A DNA stretch of 64,000 bases from Deroplatys truncata (Eukaryota; Arthropoda; Insecta; Mantodea; Mantidae), in the NCBI GenBank assembly GCA_030765065.1, contig CM060990.1:5202001-5266000 (forward strand), read 5' to 3'. How positions within the stretch are numbered: the first letter of the stretch is position 1; every line of letters begins with the position of its first letter. Under the pieces are notes generated by a model. That model did not search any database. It was not told where the DNA came from and worked only from the letters and a program-made list of their open reading frames with translations. Positions 19,604-31,860 of the stretch are shown piece after piece. Both the position numbers and the translations under genes were made by a program.

Positions 19604-20816
19604 TTACTTATCCTGAATTTGCTTTTCATCTTCTTGGTCTTCTATTTCATCCTGATCCTCGATGTTGTATTGTTTCAGCATCTCAATATGGAACTTTCCA
19701 ATGGTTTTTCGAGTTGCTGGGTTACATAATTCATATGTATTTGTTCCATATACTTCAACAACTCCATAAGGTCCATGATATTTTAAAACCATTCGCCTTA
19801 TCAGACAATTTCTTAGTTTTAACCAGAACTAAATCTCCTATTTTGATCTTCCATCCTTTCTTTTCTTCTCTTCATGTTTCCTTTCTTTTTGTGGCCTTTT
19901 TCTTCATCCTTTCGAATGCTTGTCGGAACATCTCTTCTTCCGTTTGTGGTATCGAGTGCTCATCTGGAATGGCTTCTGGAATTTTCTTACACATTGTATT
20001 TATCTTCTTTCCTGCTTTAAGTTCACATGGTTTGTATCCTGTCACATTGTTTACTGTTTCGTTGAGTAGATTCTGAACGAAATTCACGTTTCCATACCAT
20101 TGGGTTTGTTTTCGATGACACAGCACTCTTAGGTAATTCGAAATTTCCTTAATTTCCCTCTCCACTGGGTTGGAGTTCGGTCTGTATCTTGACGAAAAAT
20201 ATAGTTTAATGCAATTTTCTTTTAGTCCCTCCATAAATCTTTTTCCTGTGAAGGACGAAGCATTGTTGCTCAATACGGATTGGATTGGTCCTTCCTCTAT
20301 CACATACGACTTAAGTAGCCTATTCAAACATGCTAAACTGGTAGGTTTTCTCAAAGGGTAAATTCTTACATATTTGCTGAATATATCATAGCAGACAAAC
20401 ATATATTTGTTTCCAAATTGACTTGGAGGCATAGGATCATGATTATCAATACTAATTACGCACCTCGGCTTATCCCTTATAACCGAATTGGTTTGAAATG
20501 CGTATGCTGCATTTATTTGCTTTGCCTTCTGACATAGGTTGCAGCACGAGATAAATTTCCGAACCTTCTGATGCAATTTGGATATGTATAAATTTTCTAA
20601 AATCATAGAAGTTGTCCAGTCCGTCCCTGAGTGTGCTAACCCTTCGTGAAAATTCTTAGTTAGCTCCTTTTCTATTCTTTTCGGAACCATTACCTTCCAA
20701 CTAGGCTTTTCTTTTCCATGCTTCCTGTTTAATGTTCTATTCCGAGTTGCTGCAATTTCTTTCTTTGCCTCTTCAATTAATGGTGCATTTCCTTTAAGTT
20801 CGAATAATTTTGCGTC
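19604..20816 (-). pseudogene. Gypsy integrase region (fossil)
   Basis: Zinc-binding HHCC-type segment (HEGLAHSGTDWT, then CCNLCQKAK), catalytic core with SIDNHDPMPPSQFGNKYMF, CYDIFSKYVRIYPLRKPTS and VLSNNASSFTGKRF, and a C-terminal domain with VLKYHGPYGVVEVYGTNTYEL, which matches the usual end of gypsy polyproteins. Broken into a few parts. It follows RNase H in standard Ty3/gypsy order, which distinguishes it from Copia elements. Confidence 0.85.
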
Positions 20817-22386
20817 TTAATTTTGAATTTTCCCCATATTTTTTAATTTTCTTATCATTTCTTTGCTTAAAGGAGTTTCAATTGTCAATATTTTGACTTC
20901 ATTTCTGGGCCTTTCAACATTCTCGGGAATTTGTGGGTTGTAGTTTAATCTCGATAGCAAATCGCTGAAGGTGTTATTCTTGCCAGGAATGTGTATAATT
21001 TCAATATCAAATGCGGATATTGCGTGAATGTATCTAGCAAGTTTTCCACTACATAATCTACACCGTTGGATGAAAGTAAGGCTGATGTGATCCGAATATA
21101 CTTTCACCTTTTGCTGATAAATATAGGTCTTGAAACGAATTAATGAAAAATAGAGTGCTCCAATTTCTAACTGAGTCACCGAAGAATTCCATTCAATGTT
21201 TGTAAGTCCTCTAGAAACTGTATTAATGACGTGAAACTCATTATTGATGTCTCGCTGTCCTAAAATTCCGGCGAATCTTTGCACTGATGCGTCAACATAA
21301 ATCTCGTATTTCAAATTTTCTCTGGGCCTCTCGAGCAATATGGACTTAGCAAAGAGTTCTTTGACCCTCTCAAAACATTTTTTATGATCCGTCCATCTCC
21401 ACTTGATATTCTTTAGGAGTAGCTGCCGCAGTGGTTCTATTTCAGCCAAATACCTTAGTACGAACTTGCTCTGAAAGTTCAATACCCCTAAGAGACGTCT
21501 AATTTGCTTTACGTTCCTTGGTGGTGGAATTTTCATTTTGGCTTCTATGCTCTACTCGTCAGGTCTTATACCCCGTTCATCCACTACATAACCCAGAAAA
21601 TTTATTCCCTTGACACAAAATTTTGATTTTAGTATGTTTACAGTCATACCATGTTGCAGTTTATTTAATACGTAATTTACATTATTCATAATTTCCTCAC
21701 ATGTTTGACTAATGATGAGGAAGTCGTCAATATACTTTATTAAAAAAGTCGTCTGCAGAATTTCAAAAAATACTGTGGATTGCTCTCAAAAATCCACTTC
21801 CTGAGTTTTTTAAACCAAAGGGATTTACACAAAAGCGATACCGGATTCCCAAGTATTGAAATGAAGTGTAATCACGCACTTGTGGATCTAGTTCCACTTG
21901 CCAATATGACGTGGTGAGGTCAATGGATGTCAAAAATCTCCCTCTTGAAAGTTTCGTGATGAGTTGTTCGATTTCTTCACTTTGAAAATGATCTGACTTC
22001 ATATATTGGTTGATATATCTACCATCTAATGTTAATCTTAAACTACCATCTCGTTTTATACTCCAACAGATCGAATTTATATACTGAGAATTATTTTGCT
22101 GAATAATCCCATTTTCTAACATGCTATTTATTAGTTTTCTAGCTTTGACCCAAAGACTTATAGGAAAATTATCATACTTATGTCTAAATGGTGGCACATC
22201 TTCTACCTGAAATGTATGCTGATATACGTTACATCTGCCTGGGATATTACTAAATACTGAACTATTGTTCATCAAAACGTCATGAAGGATTTGCTTTTGT
22301 GTATTCGTAATGTTATAAGCCTCTCCACACTTGTGTAGTATTTCTTCATTTCTCCTCTCTTTCCAGTTATTGTCTGTCTCGCTCAC
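20817..22386 (-). pseudogene. Gypsy reverse transcriptase and RNase H region (fossil)
   Basis: The reverse transcriptase part shows SLRLTLDGRYINQYMKSDHF and GRFLTSIDLTTSYWQVEL, then FQYLGIRYRFCVNPFGLKNS, classic Ty3/gypsy fingers and palm blocks. The RNase H part shows PPRNVKQIRRLLGVLNF (connection), YEIYVDASVQRFAGILGQ (first catalytic Asp region) and VYSDHISLTFI, followed by HIPGKNNTFSDLLSR. Broken at a few points. Order and motifs place it firmly in Ty3/gypsy. Confidence 0.88.
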
Positions 22387-23104
22387 ACGGTCGTCTTTTG
22401 TTTGAGTCGTAAATTTCTCTACTTCCTCTGGCCTTTCTACTAGCTGTCGAAAATATGGCGTAGTTTTTCCTTCATATCTTGTGACTACTTGCTTTATCTG
22501 ACCGTTTCCATCTGTTCCATTACTTGCACAAAAAATTCTTGATCACAAAGATCCTCCTCTTCTCTTGTCCTCTCAATCACGGATACTTTCTCTTTTATAA
22601 ATGGTACGTTTTGTTCCTCTATTGTCTTTTGTCATGTTTAACTCCTCATATTTAAAATCTATACGTGCTTCATACTCATGTAGGAAGTCACATCCTAAAA
22701 TTATCACAAATCAAATGGTTTACAATTAAAAACATAACCTCGGAATTTTCTCCGCCGATAAGTATGTTTAGTAGATCTTGTGTTTTTATGACCTGTGTCG
22801 TTCCTCCGATTGCAACACGACAAACTAAATTACTGGTGGGAAGAGCCATAATTTTGTTACCTTTATTTATCAAATTTATATAAAATTTCTGCGAACAAAA
22901 TGAAGCTGATGAACCGGAATCTATAGTCGCAATAATCTTTTTCTTCGCGATTTCTATCTTAATATGAGGTGACTCGAAATTTTCCTCCTTATCTTTCTTT
23001 GCTGCAATCTTCTTACAGAGTTTGTGTGTAGGCATATTGTTTATTTTGGTAATAGATACTGAATTATTAAAGACGTCCTGAGAACCTACTACATGGGAGT
23101 CCAT
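22387..23104 (-). pseudogene. Gypsy protease region (fossil)
   Basis: Retroviral-type aspartic protease with the active-site motif IATIDSGSSASFCSQKF, followed by the expected flap region (VCRVAIGGTTQVIKT) and a hydrophobic segment LNILIGGENSEVMFLIV. It lies between the gag zinc-finger area and reverse transcriptase. The stretch after it, toward reverse transcriptase, is a poorly conserved linker. Broken. Confidence 0.75.
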
Positions 23105-25500
23105 TGACAGTTTTCCTGGTTACTTCCATGTTCATGTACAGGACTGCCATTCCTAACCGGTGCTAAAGTTATCTCATTTTCGCTCCCACTGTTTTGAGGT
23201 GCCCTTCCTTGAGTCTGAAATCCTCGATTTCTGAAATTATGTCCTCTTGGCACGTAATTTTCCTTCTGTTTCTCTGATTTTTCCCGGTTAGTGTTTTTCC
23301 TCCAGTGAGTGAAATTTCCCCTTTACCTGACGTAACGCCTTCCTTGATCTTGACCTCTTTCTGTCCTGACGTAATTTATTTGTTCCTGCCGACCTGGTCT
23401 CCCATCTATCCCCGGTCTTTCAAAATTTGGAATGTATGATTGGTAACGTTGCCTGGTATTATTCTCATGACGCCTTTCTTGTCCTCTGCTTTGGTGATAA
23501 TGACTAACTTGGTAATTTCGTCTATCTCGCACGTCTAAAAATCTATGCTCCCACTCTCGAGATATATCTTGTTCCTGTTGTTCCAAAGCTGATATTAATT
23601 CTGTCATCTCGAAGATACTATGTGGTTTTGCGATTAATAAATAATACTGTATCCTTAAAGGGTAATGCTTTGTAAGCAACCTCACAAAATTTTCCTCACT
23701 GATTGGAGGTGACAAATTTCTAACTTGACTTGCATGTTTTAGTTAATAATTAGTCATTGATATTCCCTCTCGTGGATCAAATTGTCCATGGCTAAGCATT
23801 GTTCGTATTCTATGCTATATCGTGACATTGCAAAACCTGTTCATGAATAACCTCTTAAAGGATTCATATGAAATTTCACCCCCTGATACCATTTGTATCC
23901 AATCTAAAATTTTCTGATCCAAACATCTTCTAACAGCTATAATTTTTAATGCTTCCGGTATCTTTTTAATTTGAAATTACTCTGACAAGTCTGCAATAAA
24001 CTGTACTGGATTGGAGTTTTCATTAAATTTTGGAAGTGACAAATCACTTAAAATATAATTATAGTTTTGCATGGCCCTTATTCCCATATTTAAATTATCC
24101 ACTGTTGCTTGTGCATCCTGAGTTTCGGTGTGGGCTATGGAAGAAACCGCCGCGTCACTCATATTATTAGTCATACTTGGGAAAATACCTCTATCATTAT
24201 TCTGTGCATCAGATACATTGACCTTTACATATATTGACCCTTGAACTCAATTCAAACCTACTTACAATATCCTGCAGATTTTCTATTGTCTGTTCCAATT
24301 TTCTACTGTTTTCATTTTGAACAGCTTGGGGCTTGTTAATTTCAGAAGTTAGTTTTTGATCCAAATTTATAGACAAAACTTTAACTTCTTCAGACAACTT
24401 GTTTCTTTGTGTTTCCGAATCCTTTTGAATTTCAGATATCTCTCCTCTGAAATTAACTATCACCCGAATTAAATCTGCATTCGTAGCATCCATCATCTCT
24501 CTTAGCTCACTTGAAATGCTATTCATTCGGCTTCCTAACTCTGTACTTCTTACATCAACATGTTCGAACTTACTATTAACCTCACTTTTTTGGTTAGATA
24601 TTTCCCTGCTCATGTCTGACATTTTCTTTGAAACTTTTCCTATCTCACTTGCTATTACTTCCTGATTTTCCTTTCTCATTCTTGTCATATTACTATTTAG
24701 CTCCATAAATTTCTTTTCAATTTCTTCCCTGTTTTCATCTATTTTTTGCTCTAATTTCTCATTACTCTTACGAATATCTTCCATGTTTTGATTTAATGTT
24801 TGCTCTAATTTTTCATTACTCTGGCCGGTGGTCCCGTGTCGTAGATTTACGGCACGTAAAAGAACCTCAAGCCTGATAAAGCGGCCTCTGAGCAAAATTA
24901 CCGATCTTTCACGCCCAATATAGAATGGGACGCTAAGAACCATGGTAGTTAAAGAGCGTCCATAACCAAAACTCAATTTCAATTTCATTACTCTGAGTTA
25001 GTTTTTGTTCTAAGCTCCTACCAATATCTTCCATGTTTTGATTTAATTTTTGCTCTAATTTCTCATTACTCTTACCAATATCTTCCCTTGATTCCCTATT
25101 ACTCTTATTTAATGTTTCACCAAACTTTCTCAGCATTTCCATCATCATACCAGCATCAAAATTAACATTTCCTGCTGCATTTACAGCAAACCTTAATTTC
25201 CACCACCCGTTACAGTTACTCCACCCCTGTTTAATACAATACTCTGGCCCACAGACCTAATATATCTTTCTCTATTGTCGGCTACCTGCCCTGAAATGTT
25301 TACAACAATCCCAGATGTTTGAGTTGACTGACTTGCCATTCTATTCTAACTTTCTTCACTAATATTTTCTCTATCAAATCCCACATTGTTTGAGCTATTT
25401 TCCGTAACCTGCATTGAATTACGGCCAACTGTTTCATTATCCCCTTCCATAATTATTTCTTCAGTATTATTAGTAGACATTGTTTTCTTAATCCTTCCGC
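23105..25500 (-). pseudogene. Gypsy gag region (fossil) with SINE insertion
   Basis: The N-terminal part (24996-25500) has long coiled-coil heptads (REDIGKSNEKLEQKLNQNM), continued past the SINE at 24209-24823. The capsid start is visible as LSLPKFNENSNPVQFIADL (about 23,980-24,050). An Arg-rich nucleocapsid-like region (23,323-23,715) contains QERRHENNTRQRYQS and QDQGRRYVR. The unusually long coiled coil before the capsid is notable. A SINE copy divides the coiled coil; one long open frame starts inside the SINE. Broken. Confidence 0.75.
24824..24982 (+). mobile_element. 5'-truncated SINE inserted in the gypsy gag
   Basis: Matches the body and tail of the SINE at 15804-16103 from the GTCCCGTGTCGTAG block onward; the tRNA head is missing. 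A perfect 13-bp target duplication TTTCATTACTCTG flanks it (24811-24823 and 24983-24995). The insertion therefore post-dates the gypsy element sequence. The reading frame on minus stays open through it. Confidence 0.88.
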
Positions 25501-25887
25501 TTCTCAACAACATTTAATTTCTCACAATTTTTTGTTTTGTTTTAGGATACACATAAAATTTACAACTTTCTAACCTTTATGATGTCATCTGATGACGTTG
25601 TTTTGATGTCCAGCTTCTTGCCCCTCTCTCCTAGATGTATATATCACCTCTGCGTTGTAATACGATGGATCTACGTCGTCTCGCTGTCTTGGTGTCGAAT
25701 TCCCCTGTTGTCTTCTGTTCTCGTAGCCGCTGATGTCCTCTCATCCGACGCGTCAGTCGTTCTGGTGGTTTTTTCTGGGATCTGCGTCGTCCTAAAGTCT
25801 TGTAGTTAATTGCACTGCTCCATTCACCCCACGTCCTGGTTATCTCGCCCCTTCCTGGTTATCGAGCCCCACGTTCTGGGAGCCATT

Positions 25888-26665
25888 TGTCGCGGTAATC
25901 GGCTCGTGTTATCTTACTTGCTGGGCGCCTGTTATTATTTTATTATTTTAAAATTTGAGTTCTTTGTCCTCCGGCTAGCTATTATTACTCAGTCAAGCAA
26001 GTGTCCCTGAGCAGGGCGTGTAAACGGAAAGGAGTTGTTAGTAAAAATAACACTAATAAAATAATTTATTTATACTTTTTTATTGCCGTTACACTTAATT
26101 AATAATTCACATATTTAATCTTTATACACGCCCGAACTGAAACTGTGATATTTCCGAATGTAGCTATAATCACTTATTTGCCGCGCACCAATTACTATGC
26201 GTACTTCACATTTTGTAACTAACTGCGACGTGTACCTCGCGAATGACTTTTCAAGACTGCGCGAAACTTGTTTATGGCTTGAGAACATATACTCTTTCAC
26301 CTCGAAATGCCTAAACATTATAATAGGGCTGCTATTGGTTACCAAATCGCGCCAACATTAGCATCTGTTTTGTCAGCCAATCACTACTACTAACATATAT
26401 ACTCTAGGGAAGATATTCCCTCCATTTCTAAAGAAAGGCATGCTACCCTGACGTCATTTGTTTGTCTCTTCTTAGTGATAAACAACTCACCCACTCGTTT
26501 TATTGCTACCCACTTCCATTGTCAGTTTCAGTGAGGCCGTGTAAACTTATTTCCTAACAATACTTTGGCTAATAAACATCTAAAATCCTGTACATACAAT
26601 AATATTAATTTACACTCCAATCACTCTGGCATTCAGAGCATGTTATGATATAAAATACTGCCTCA
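25888..26665 (-). repeat. 5' LTR of the gypsy element
   Basis: On minus it begins TGAGGCAGTATT and ends CCGCGACA, giving TG...CA ends. The target duplication TGAC follows on plus at 26666-26669. Two bases inside the element a TGG-starting primer-binding site (TGGCTCCCAGAACGTGG, 25885 downward) would pair with a tRNA 3' end. Confidence 0.9.
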
Positions 26666-26669
26666 TGAC

Positions 26670-28161
26670 TGAACTCACGTTTCGATTAGGTGAACTAAAA
26701 TGTCTCGAGGTTTTCTGTCCCCTTATGTTTGTTGTTGTGAAGCAGGCCTTTTGTTAAGTGGTTAACGGTACTTTGGCTGCGCCTTAGGTTATTACTTATG
26801 TGGTAAAATCGACATTTACCTCTTATGAACTATAAATGTTTATGTATGTTACAAATATACAATTATTATTATTCACCGAACGACATGTTATGCTACAGGA
26901 GTCAACAATGTTAGTGTCAGGAATACCTACAAGTGGATGGAAAACAGTTTATATATTTTTATGTTAAACTTTGATGGACAATATGCATCCACCAGCACAA
27001 AGCTGACTCGGCTATCCCTTCCATTATTATTCATGTGGAATTGTCTGTGCAAGTCAAGTCCATCCCATAGACTCTAGAAATCTTAAACTTTAAGCGAACC
27101 TACATCTGCGGTTGACTTATTTTTCAATCACCCTAAATATCTGTAAAGTTATCATAAAAGTGTATCCAAATTGCGCTGTAAAACACTCAGATTATCTTTT
27201 ATGTAGTGACGAATATTCTTCCTATGCTTCTGTACCCTTGCAAGGATGAAACAGGAGCTAAATCCGAGCATCAACTGCACCGGCGTTGAAAACTCCTAAA
27301 AGAGACAGCATACAATTAGTAACTAAATGTGTAGAAAGAGGGAAAGTACTCGTACATTGTATCAAATTCTAATAAACGATATACATATAAAAGGACATCT
27401 GTACGTTAAATCCGTTTCAAATCACGGTTGCTACACATGATAACATACGCAAAAGAATATGTCTAAAACATAAGTTGTCACTGCGCATCGTCAAGTGGTA
27501 CTCATTCCTCCACTTTGTTGCCCTGTGAGTGTGGGATTATAGATCACATGCCTATATTACTTACCTGATTTACTAGTGCCGATAAGCCTAATGACACTCC
27601 TAATGTTGATATGGCTGTGATGCATCGTGCATTCCAATTAGTGGGGGATTACAAAACTGAACTGAAAGTCATTCTGGTTTGAGGCTGAGTAAATGCGTTT
27701 TCAGAAGCAATAGGGTTAGCCAAATAGAACAGTTCTTGAGATGCATATGTGCAATGTATTTCTGAACGCAAGATACCCTTGATATTTCCAATGAACGACA
27801 TTATGAACGTAACTGTAGGTTGTAGAACGGGCCATAAAGATTTTTTCTCCGAATTCCAAAATTATCATGCAGATTTGATCGTCGGAAAGGCATAAGCTCT
27901 TCAGAAGTGTAAATCATTGTAATATTTCATGCAAATTAAGGGCTTCTGTTCCTGGCTTTCGCGATGCGGCATTGTTTAGATTCCAATTGGGATCAAGTCG
28001 GATGCTTAGGACTTTCCTACGTCCTCAAGATGAATTTCAGTAGCTTTAGCAGTCCCAGTGTTCATTTGCACCTTCATCGTCTGATGACACATGTGTTATA
28101 AGGAGGGATAAGAGCTTTCACAGATACTTCTTAAATTAGCCTAAACGCATAAACAAATGTT
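26670..28161. other. Intergenic stretch
   Basis: No genes or repeats were recognised between the gypsy element and the Polinton-ended element. The final six bases (AATGTT, 28156-28161) are the left target duplication of the next element. Confidence 0.4.
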
Positions 28162-29210
28162 AGTAGTCTTATTATGCCGCTACGGGGCCAAAGGAAGATG
28201 CCGACAAGTGATAAGGGTAATTACATGTGTTTTAACACAAGTAAACATGTGTAACCGCTAATGACCGCCGCTAATGTCACGTCTAATGGATATGTGTGGT
28301 AATGCATATGTAAACATATGTAACCCGCTAATGACCGCCGGAGATGCCGACAGGTGATAAGATATAATCGACATCGTTTGTTCTGTGTTGCAGCCTCCCG
28401 TCGGTTCCCTTTGAGGTGTGAGGTAGGGAATTGTTTTCTCGATGCCTGCCGCCCCTCGGCAAATCAATTAGGTAATGTTCGTCAAACATTATTCAATTAA
28501 GTTTTTTTGATTAATTAATTGTATATGAATTGACTCGAGCGCAAGTGGTAGTGTGTGTATAAGTAGCACGCTCACGGGAACAGTCTGTGATGTAATGAAA
28601 ACCCTGCAACCTACTTCTGTCTGAGGATAACGGCAATGTCCATTAGCTGACAATGTTAGACGCTTTCACCACATTAATAGACTTTAAGATTGCATCCCGT
28701 ATCTGTATACAGTCATTAGCGAACAATGACAGTAACTGTTTTCCTAAGTGCTCTGAAAAACCCGCAGACACTCAATGTAAATACCTTTTAGCTCGTAGAA
28801 TTTCCATCACAAACTGTGGAAAAACCCTAGTCTAGACAATTTTTTCCCCTGAAAATTAATGATTAAGTTTCATAGCTCTTATTTCTTTCAATAAAATATT
28901 GCGAATAAAGTATTCAGATTGGCGGAAAGAAATATTACATACGGTATTAAAAATAAATAAGCGTGGTGAATACTACATATGTTATTAAAAATAAAATAAA
29001 TACGGATAACATTATAGTTAAATATTATATATGTTATTAAAAAAATAAATGATTCGGTTAACATTATAGTTGAATACTATATATGTTATTAAAAAATAAA
29101 TACTGTTAACATTTTAGGTGAATATTACATACGTTATTAAAAATAAAAAATTGCCTCGCTGATCAATGAATACAATTAAATATTTTTGATTAATTAATTG
29201 TATATGAATT
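28162..29210. repeat. Left TIR of the Polinton-like element
   Basis: From the tip AGTAGTCTTATTATGCCGC the TIR contains two subterminal repeats (CATATGTAAACATATG type near 28,310 and ACACATGTAA type near 28,230). A GC-richer block follows with CGGTTCCCTTTGAGGTG near 28,400, then an AT-rich zone with about five copies of a 50-base unit (TTATTAAAAATAAATAC, 28,930-29,150). A 27-base phrase (GATTAATTAATTGTATATG and on) occurs twice, near 28,510 and 29,187, framing the inner 650 bases. Confidence 0.85.
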
Positions 29211-29399
29211 GACTTGCGCATTTTGGTTATTGCGCTGTGTCTCCCTAACGTTTCCAGATCTAGGATCGTTCCAGCTAGTTGCGCGCTTCTGCCATCTACC
29301 TTCTAAAGTAAAGTTGCGCGCTTCTACCATCTTCATTCTAAAGTAGAACAATGAGATAAAAACTAATCAATTTTTTGGAATGCGCAGCGTCATTAGGGT

Positions 29400-30420
29400 A
29401 TTGTTCCAAGTTATCCGGGATGCCTGGGTCGAATCCTAGGAGTGATTACAAATTCAGATTCTAATAACTCAGAGACTAATTACGATAAAGACGTCAAATA
29501 AAGTTTATTACATTAATGTCATTACGTACTTTCTTGTGAATGTATATTTGGGTACCTGGTATTCTGGGTTCAATCCTTAATTTTTAAATCGTCATTATCT
29601 CGGAAACTAAGAAAGCTAGAGCGGTGGACTAAAGCATGATTAATAGCTCCTGTGATGGGTAATTAATACTGCATATACTTTTCAATCCGTTGTCATTTCG
29701 AATCCCGATCTTTCAATCACTTACTTATTTTTTCTCTATACACTAGAATATATCACTTAGATTGATGCTGTAACTGCATACAGCACCCTTAAACATATCA
29801 AACTAATATTGTAAATAATTTTGTTTCTGGTGTCCTGGGTTCGAATACCGATAAAATGTAATTTAATTATAAATTTAATAACTCCTAAACTAATTAAGAT
29901 AAACACGCCAAATAAAATTTATTGCCTTTATGTTATTAGATAGTATCTTGGGAATGTGTAATTAGATACCTGACATCCTGGGTTCGATCCTTAATTTTTA
30001 AATCACCATTATCTCAGAAACTAAGAGAGGTAGAGGAGTGGACCAAAGCATGATTGATAAGTTCTATACTGTGTGATTAATGCTGTATATAATTGCCAAT
30101 CAGTTGTGCTTGATTCGATTTCCCATCTTTTAATGACTTCCTTAATTTTCCTCTGTACACTAGAATATATCAATTAGATCGATGATGTACCTGCATACAG
30201 CTTTGTTTAACATGTTGAGCTAATATCATAAATTATTTTGTTCCTGGTGTTCTGGGTTCGAATACCGATTCAATGAAATTTACTTACAAATTTAATAACT
30301 TGTAATCTAATTTAGATAGACATGTCAAGGTAAACGCAAACAGAGTATGTAGTCTTTAAATATCGTTATCATGACAAAAATTACTTTAAAGTACTCAGAT
30401 CGAATCCCGAAGGGATGATT
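29400..30420. repeat. Tandem satellite, about 138-bp monomers in about 414-bp trimers
   Basis: The phrase GGGTTCGAATCC or a close variant recurs at about 29,422, 29,568, 29,690, 29,832, 29,978, 30,110, 30,248 and 30,393, giving an average step near 138 bases. Monomers three apart are clearly the most similar (29,568 with 29,978; 29,832 with 30,248), so the array is a higher-order repeat with a unit near 414 bases and about 2.4 copies. The recurring phrase is like a tRNA-gene B box. No coding potential. Confidence 0.65.
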
Positions 30421-30659
30421 TCATATATCTTCGAGCCTATGGATCATATCAGGTTCTAATAAAGATTAAATGCTTGATGCTGATGTGGGGGAGCTAAAAT
30501 ACATTTACTAAAAGTATTACAGGGTTCGATTTAGAAGCTTAGAATCTGTGTAACTATGGAAAAATTGCTTTTCTCGTGATTGTAGTGAAATGTAATCGTC
30601 TTTCTGTGAGAAGATGGAAAGGAAGAATTGAAAAGGGAATGAAAACATGAGATAATGTA

Positions 30660-30945
30660 GTATATGCGGTAGGGCATACGAGGAGAGGTGCTAGTCCATA
30701 CATGGTTTGAGGAGTAGAGTATACGTTTATATGGGAGAAATATGGAAAATGGGAGAGATACAAGGATAGACAGAGGTTGAAGGAGGAGGAATGTAGGTTT
30801 ATACGGTAATATAGAGAGTAATTCGATTATAAAACTTTTCTCATCCAGCGTTACAATACTTTTATATACTTATTTTCCAAACCTTACCAACTTTATATAT
30901 GTTAAACAGTAGTGCGCGAGACGGAGAGGACAAACTGTATTTTTT
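30660..30945. repeat. Direct duplication, copy 1
   Basis: About 285 bases starting GGTAGGGCATACGAGGAGAGG and ending at GACAAACTGTAT; it matches 31745-32022 at roughly 96% by eye. The shared part includes the last minisatellite units and an AT-rich unique sequence (TTATAAAACTTTTCTCATCC). Confidence 0.75.
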
Positions 30946-31111
30946 TGTGGTTTTCCCTGGTCTGCAGGCGAATGCCTGAGCACCGTATGCTACCACGTTT
31001 TTCATGTTATATCATTCTATCTTAACCTACGTGCTTCTAAGGCACTCTGACTGGATTACCATAGGCCACTCGCTCAGACCCTTGATTTTTTCGTAGTTTT
31101 CCCTGGTCTGC

Positions 31112-31860
31112 ATGCGAATGTCTGCTCAAAAAGATAGTTGTCCCTTCCTCGGTGGGCGGTTAAGGAGTACGGTATACGATTATATGAGGAATATATGGAA
31201 AACGGAGACAGACGGTATTATAGACAGAAGCTGGTCCACTTTTGCGTGTATATGGGAAAGGATAGGGAAAACGAGGGTAGATGCGACGGTTCAAGGAGGA
31301 AAATGCATTTATAAGGGAGAGATAGGGAATACCAGGGCTGATGCTAGGCTAGTCAGATGCTAAAGGAGGGAGGGATATGCTTTATACGAGAGAGATAGGG
31401 AATACAAGGAAAGATGCTATACTAAACAGGATTTGAAGGGTAGAATAGAGCGTTTTTATATGAGCGATATAGCGAACCGAGGAGAGGTATTAGGATAGGA
31501 GTTTTGAATGATAGAGTAGGTGTTTATATGCGAGAGATAGGGAAAACGAGGGTCGTTTCTAGGCTAGACGGGGTTGAAGGAGGGAATGCATCTTATATGA
31601 GAGAGGTAGGGGAATATGAGGAGAAGTGCTAGGCTAGTCAGGAAGGTCTGAATGGCATGGCATGCGTTTATATGGAGAGACAAGGAAAACGAAGGTAGGT
31701 GCTAGGTTGAGAGAGTCTTCAAGGAGGAAAATGCATTTAAGTGAGAGCGGTAGGGCATACGAGGAGAGGTGCTAGTCTAGACATGGTTTGAGGAGTAGAG
31801 TATACGTTTACATGGGAGAAATATGGAAAACGGGAGAGATACAAGGATAGACAGAGGTTG
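31112..31860. repeat. Minisatellite, about 70-bp units
   Basis: Roughly ten degenerate units; the phrase GAGAGATAGGGAAAACGAGG or a variant returns near 31321, 31391, 31461, 31534, 31604, 31675, 31745 and 31817. Each unit also has TTTATATG and GCTAGGCTAG. Isolated units occur at 30,650-30,790 and 34,200-34,320. Open frames in this array are a by-product of the repeats. Confidence 0.7.

Larger units (their letters stand above)
18119..26665 (-). mobile_element. Ty3/gypsy LTR retrotransposon (fossil, minus strand)
   Basis: About 8.55 kb with two LTRs (18119-18889 and 25888-26665) and a 4-bp target duplication TGAC on both sides. In minus-strand order it has 5' LTR, primer-binding site, gag, protease, reverse transcriptase, RNase H and integrase, then a 0.7-kb 3' untranslated region and 3' LTR. 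I see no envelope gene. LTRs differ by roughly 4% by eye including small indels, so the insertion is fairly recent on a genome timescale. The internal genes are broken at several places. A truncated SINE sits in the gag region at 24824-24982. Confidence 0.92.

Noticed and set aside
28653-28835. A 60-residue open frame found again at 35933-36115 on the other strand
   Set aside because: The two copies are parts of the left and right TIRs. Conservation follows from the TIR homology and the frame is not kept in the copy at 9592-10612.
29400-30420. A CRISPR-like array
   Set aside because: The period is far too long, the repeats are degenerate and the genome is eukaryotic.
31112-31363. Short open frame with a repeated peptide pattern
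   Set aside because: It lies within the 70-bp minisatellite and has no coding support.
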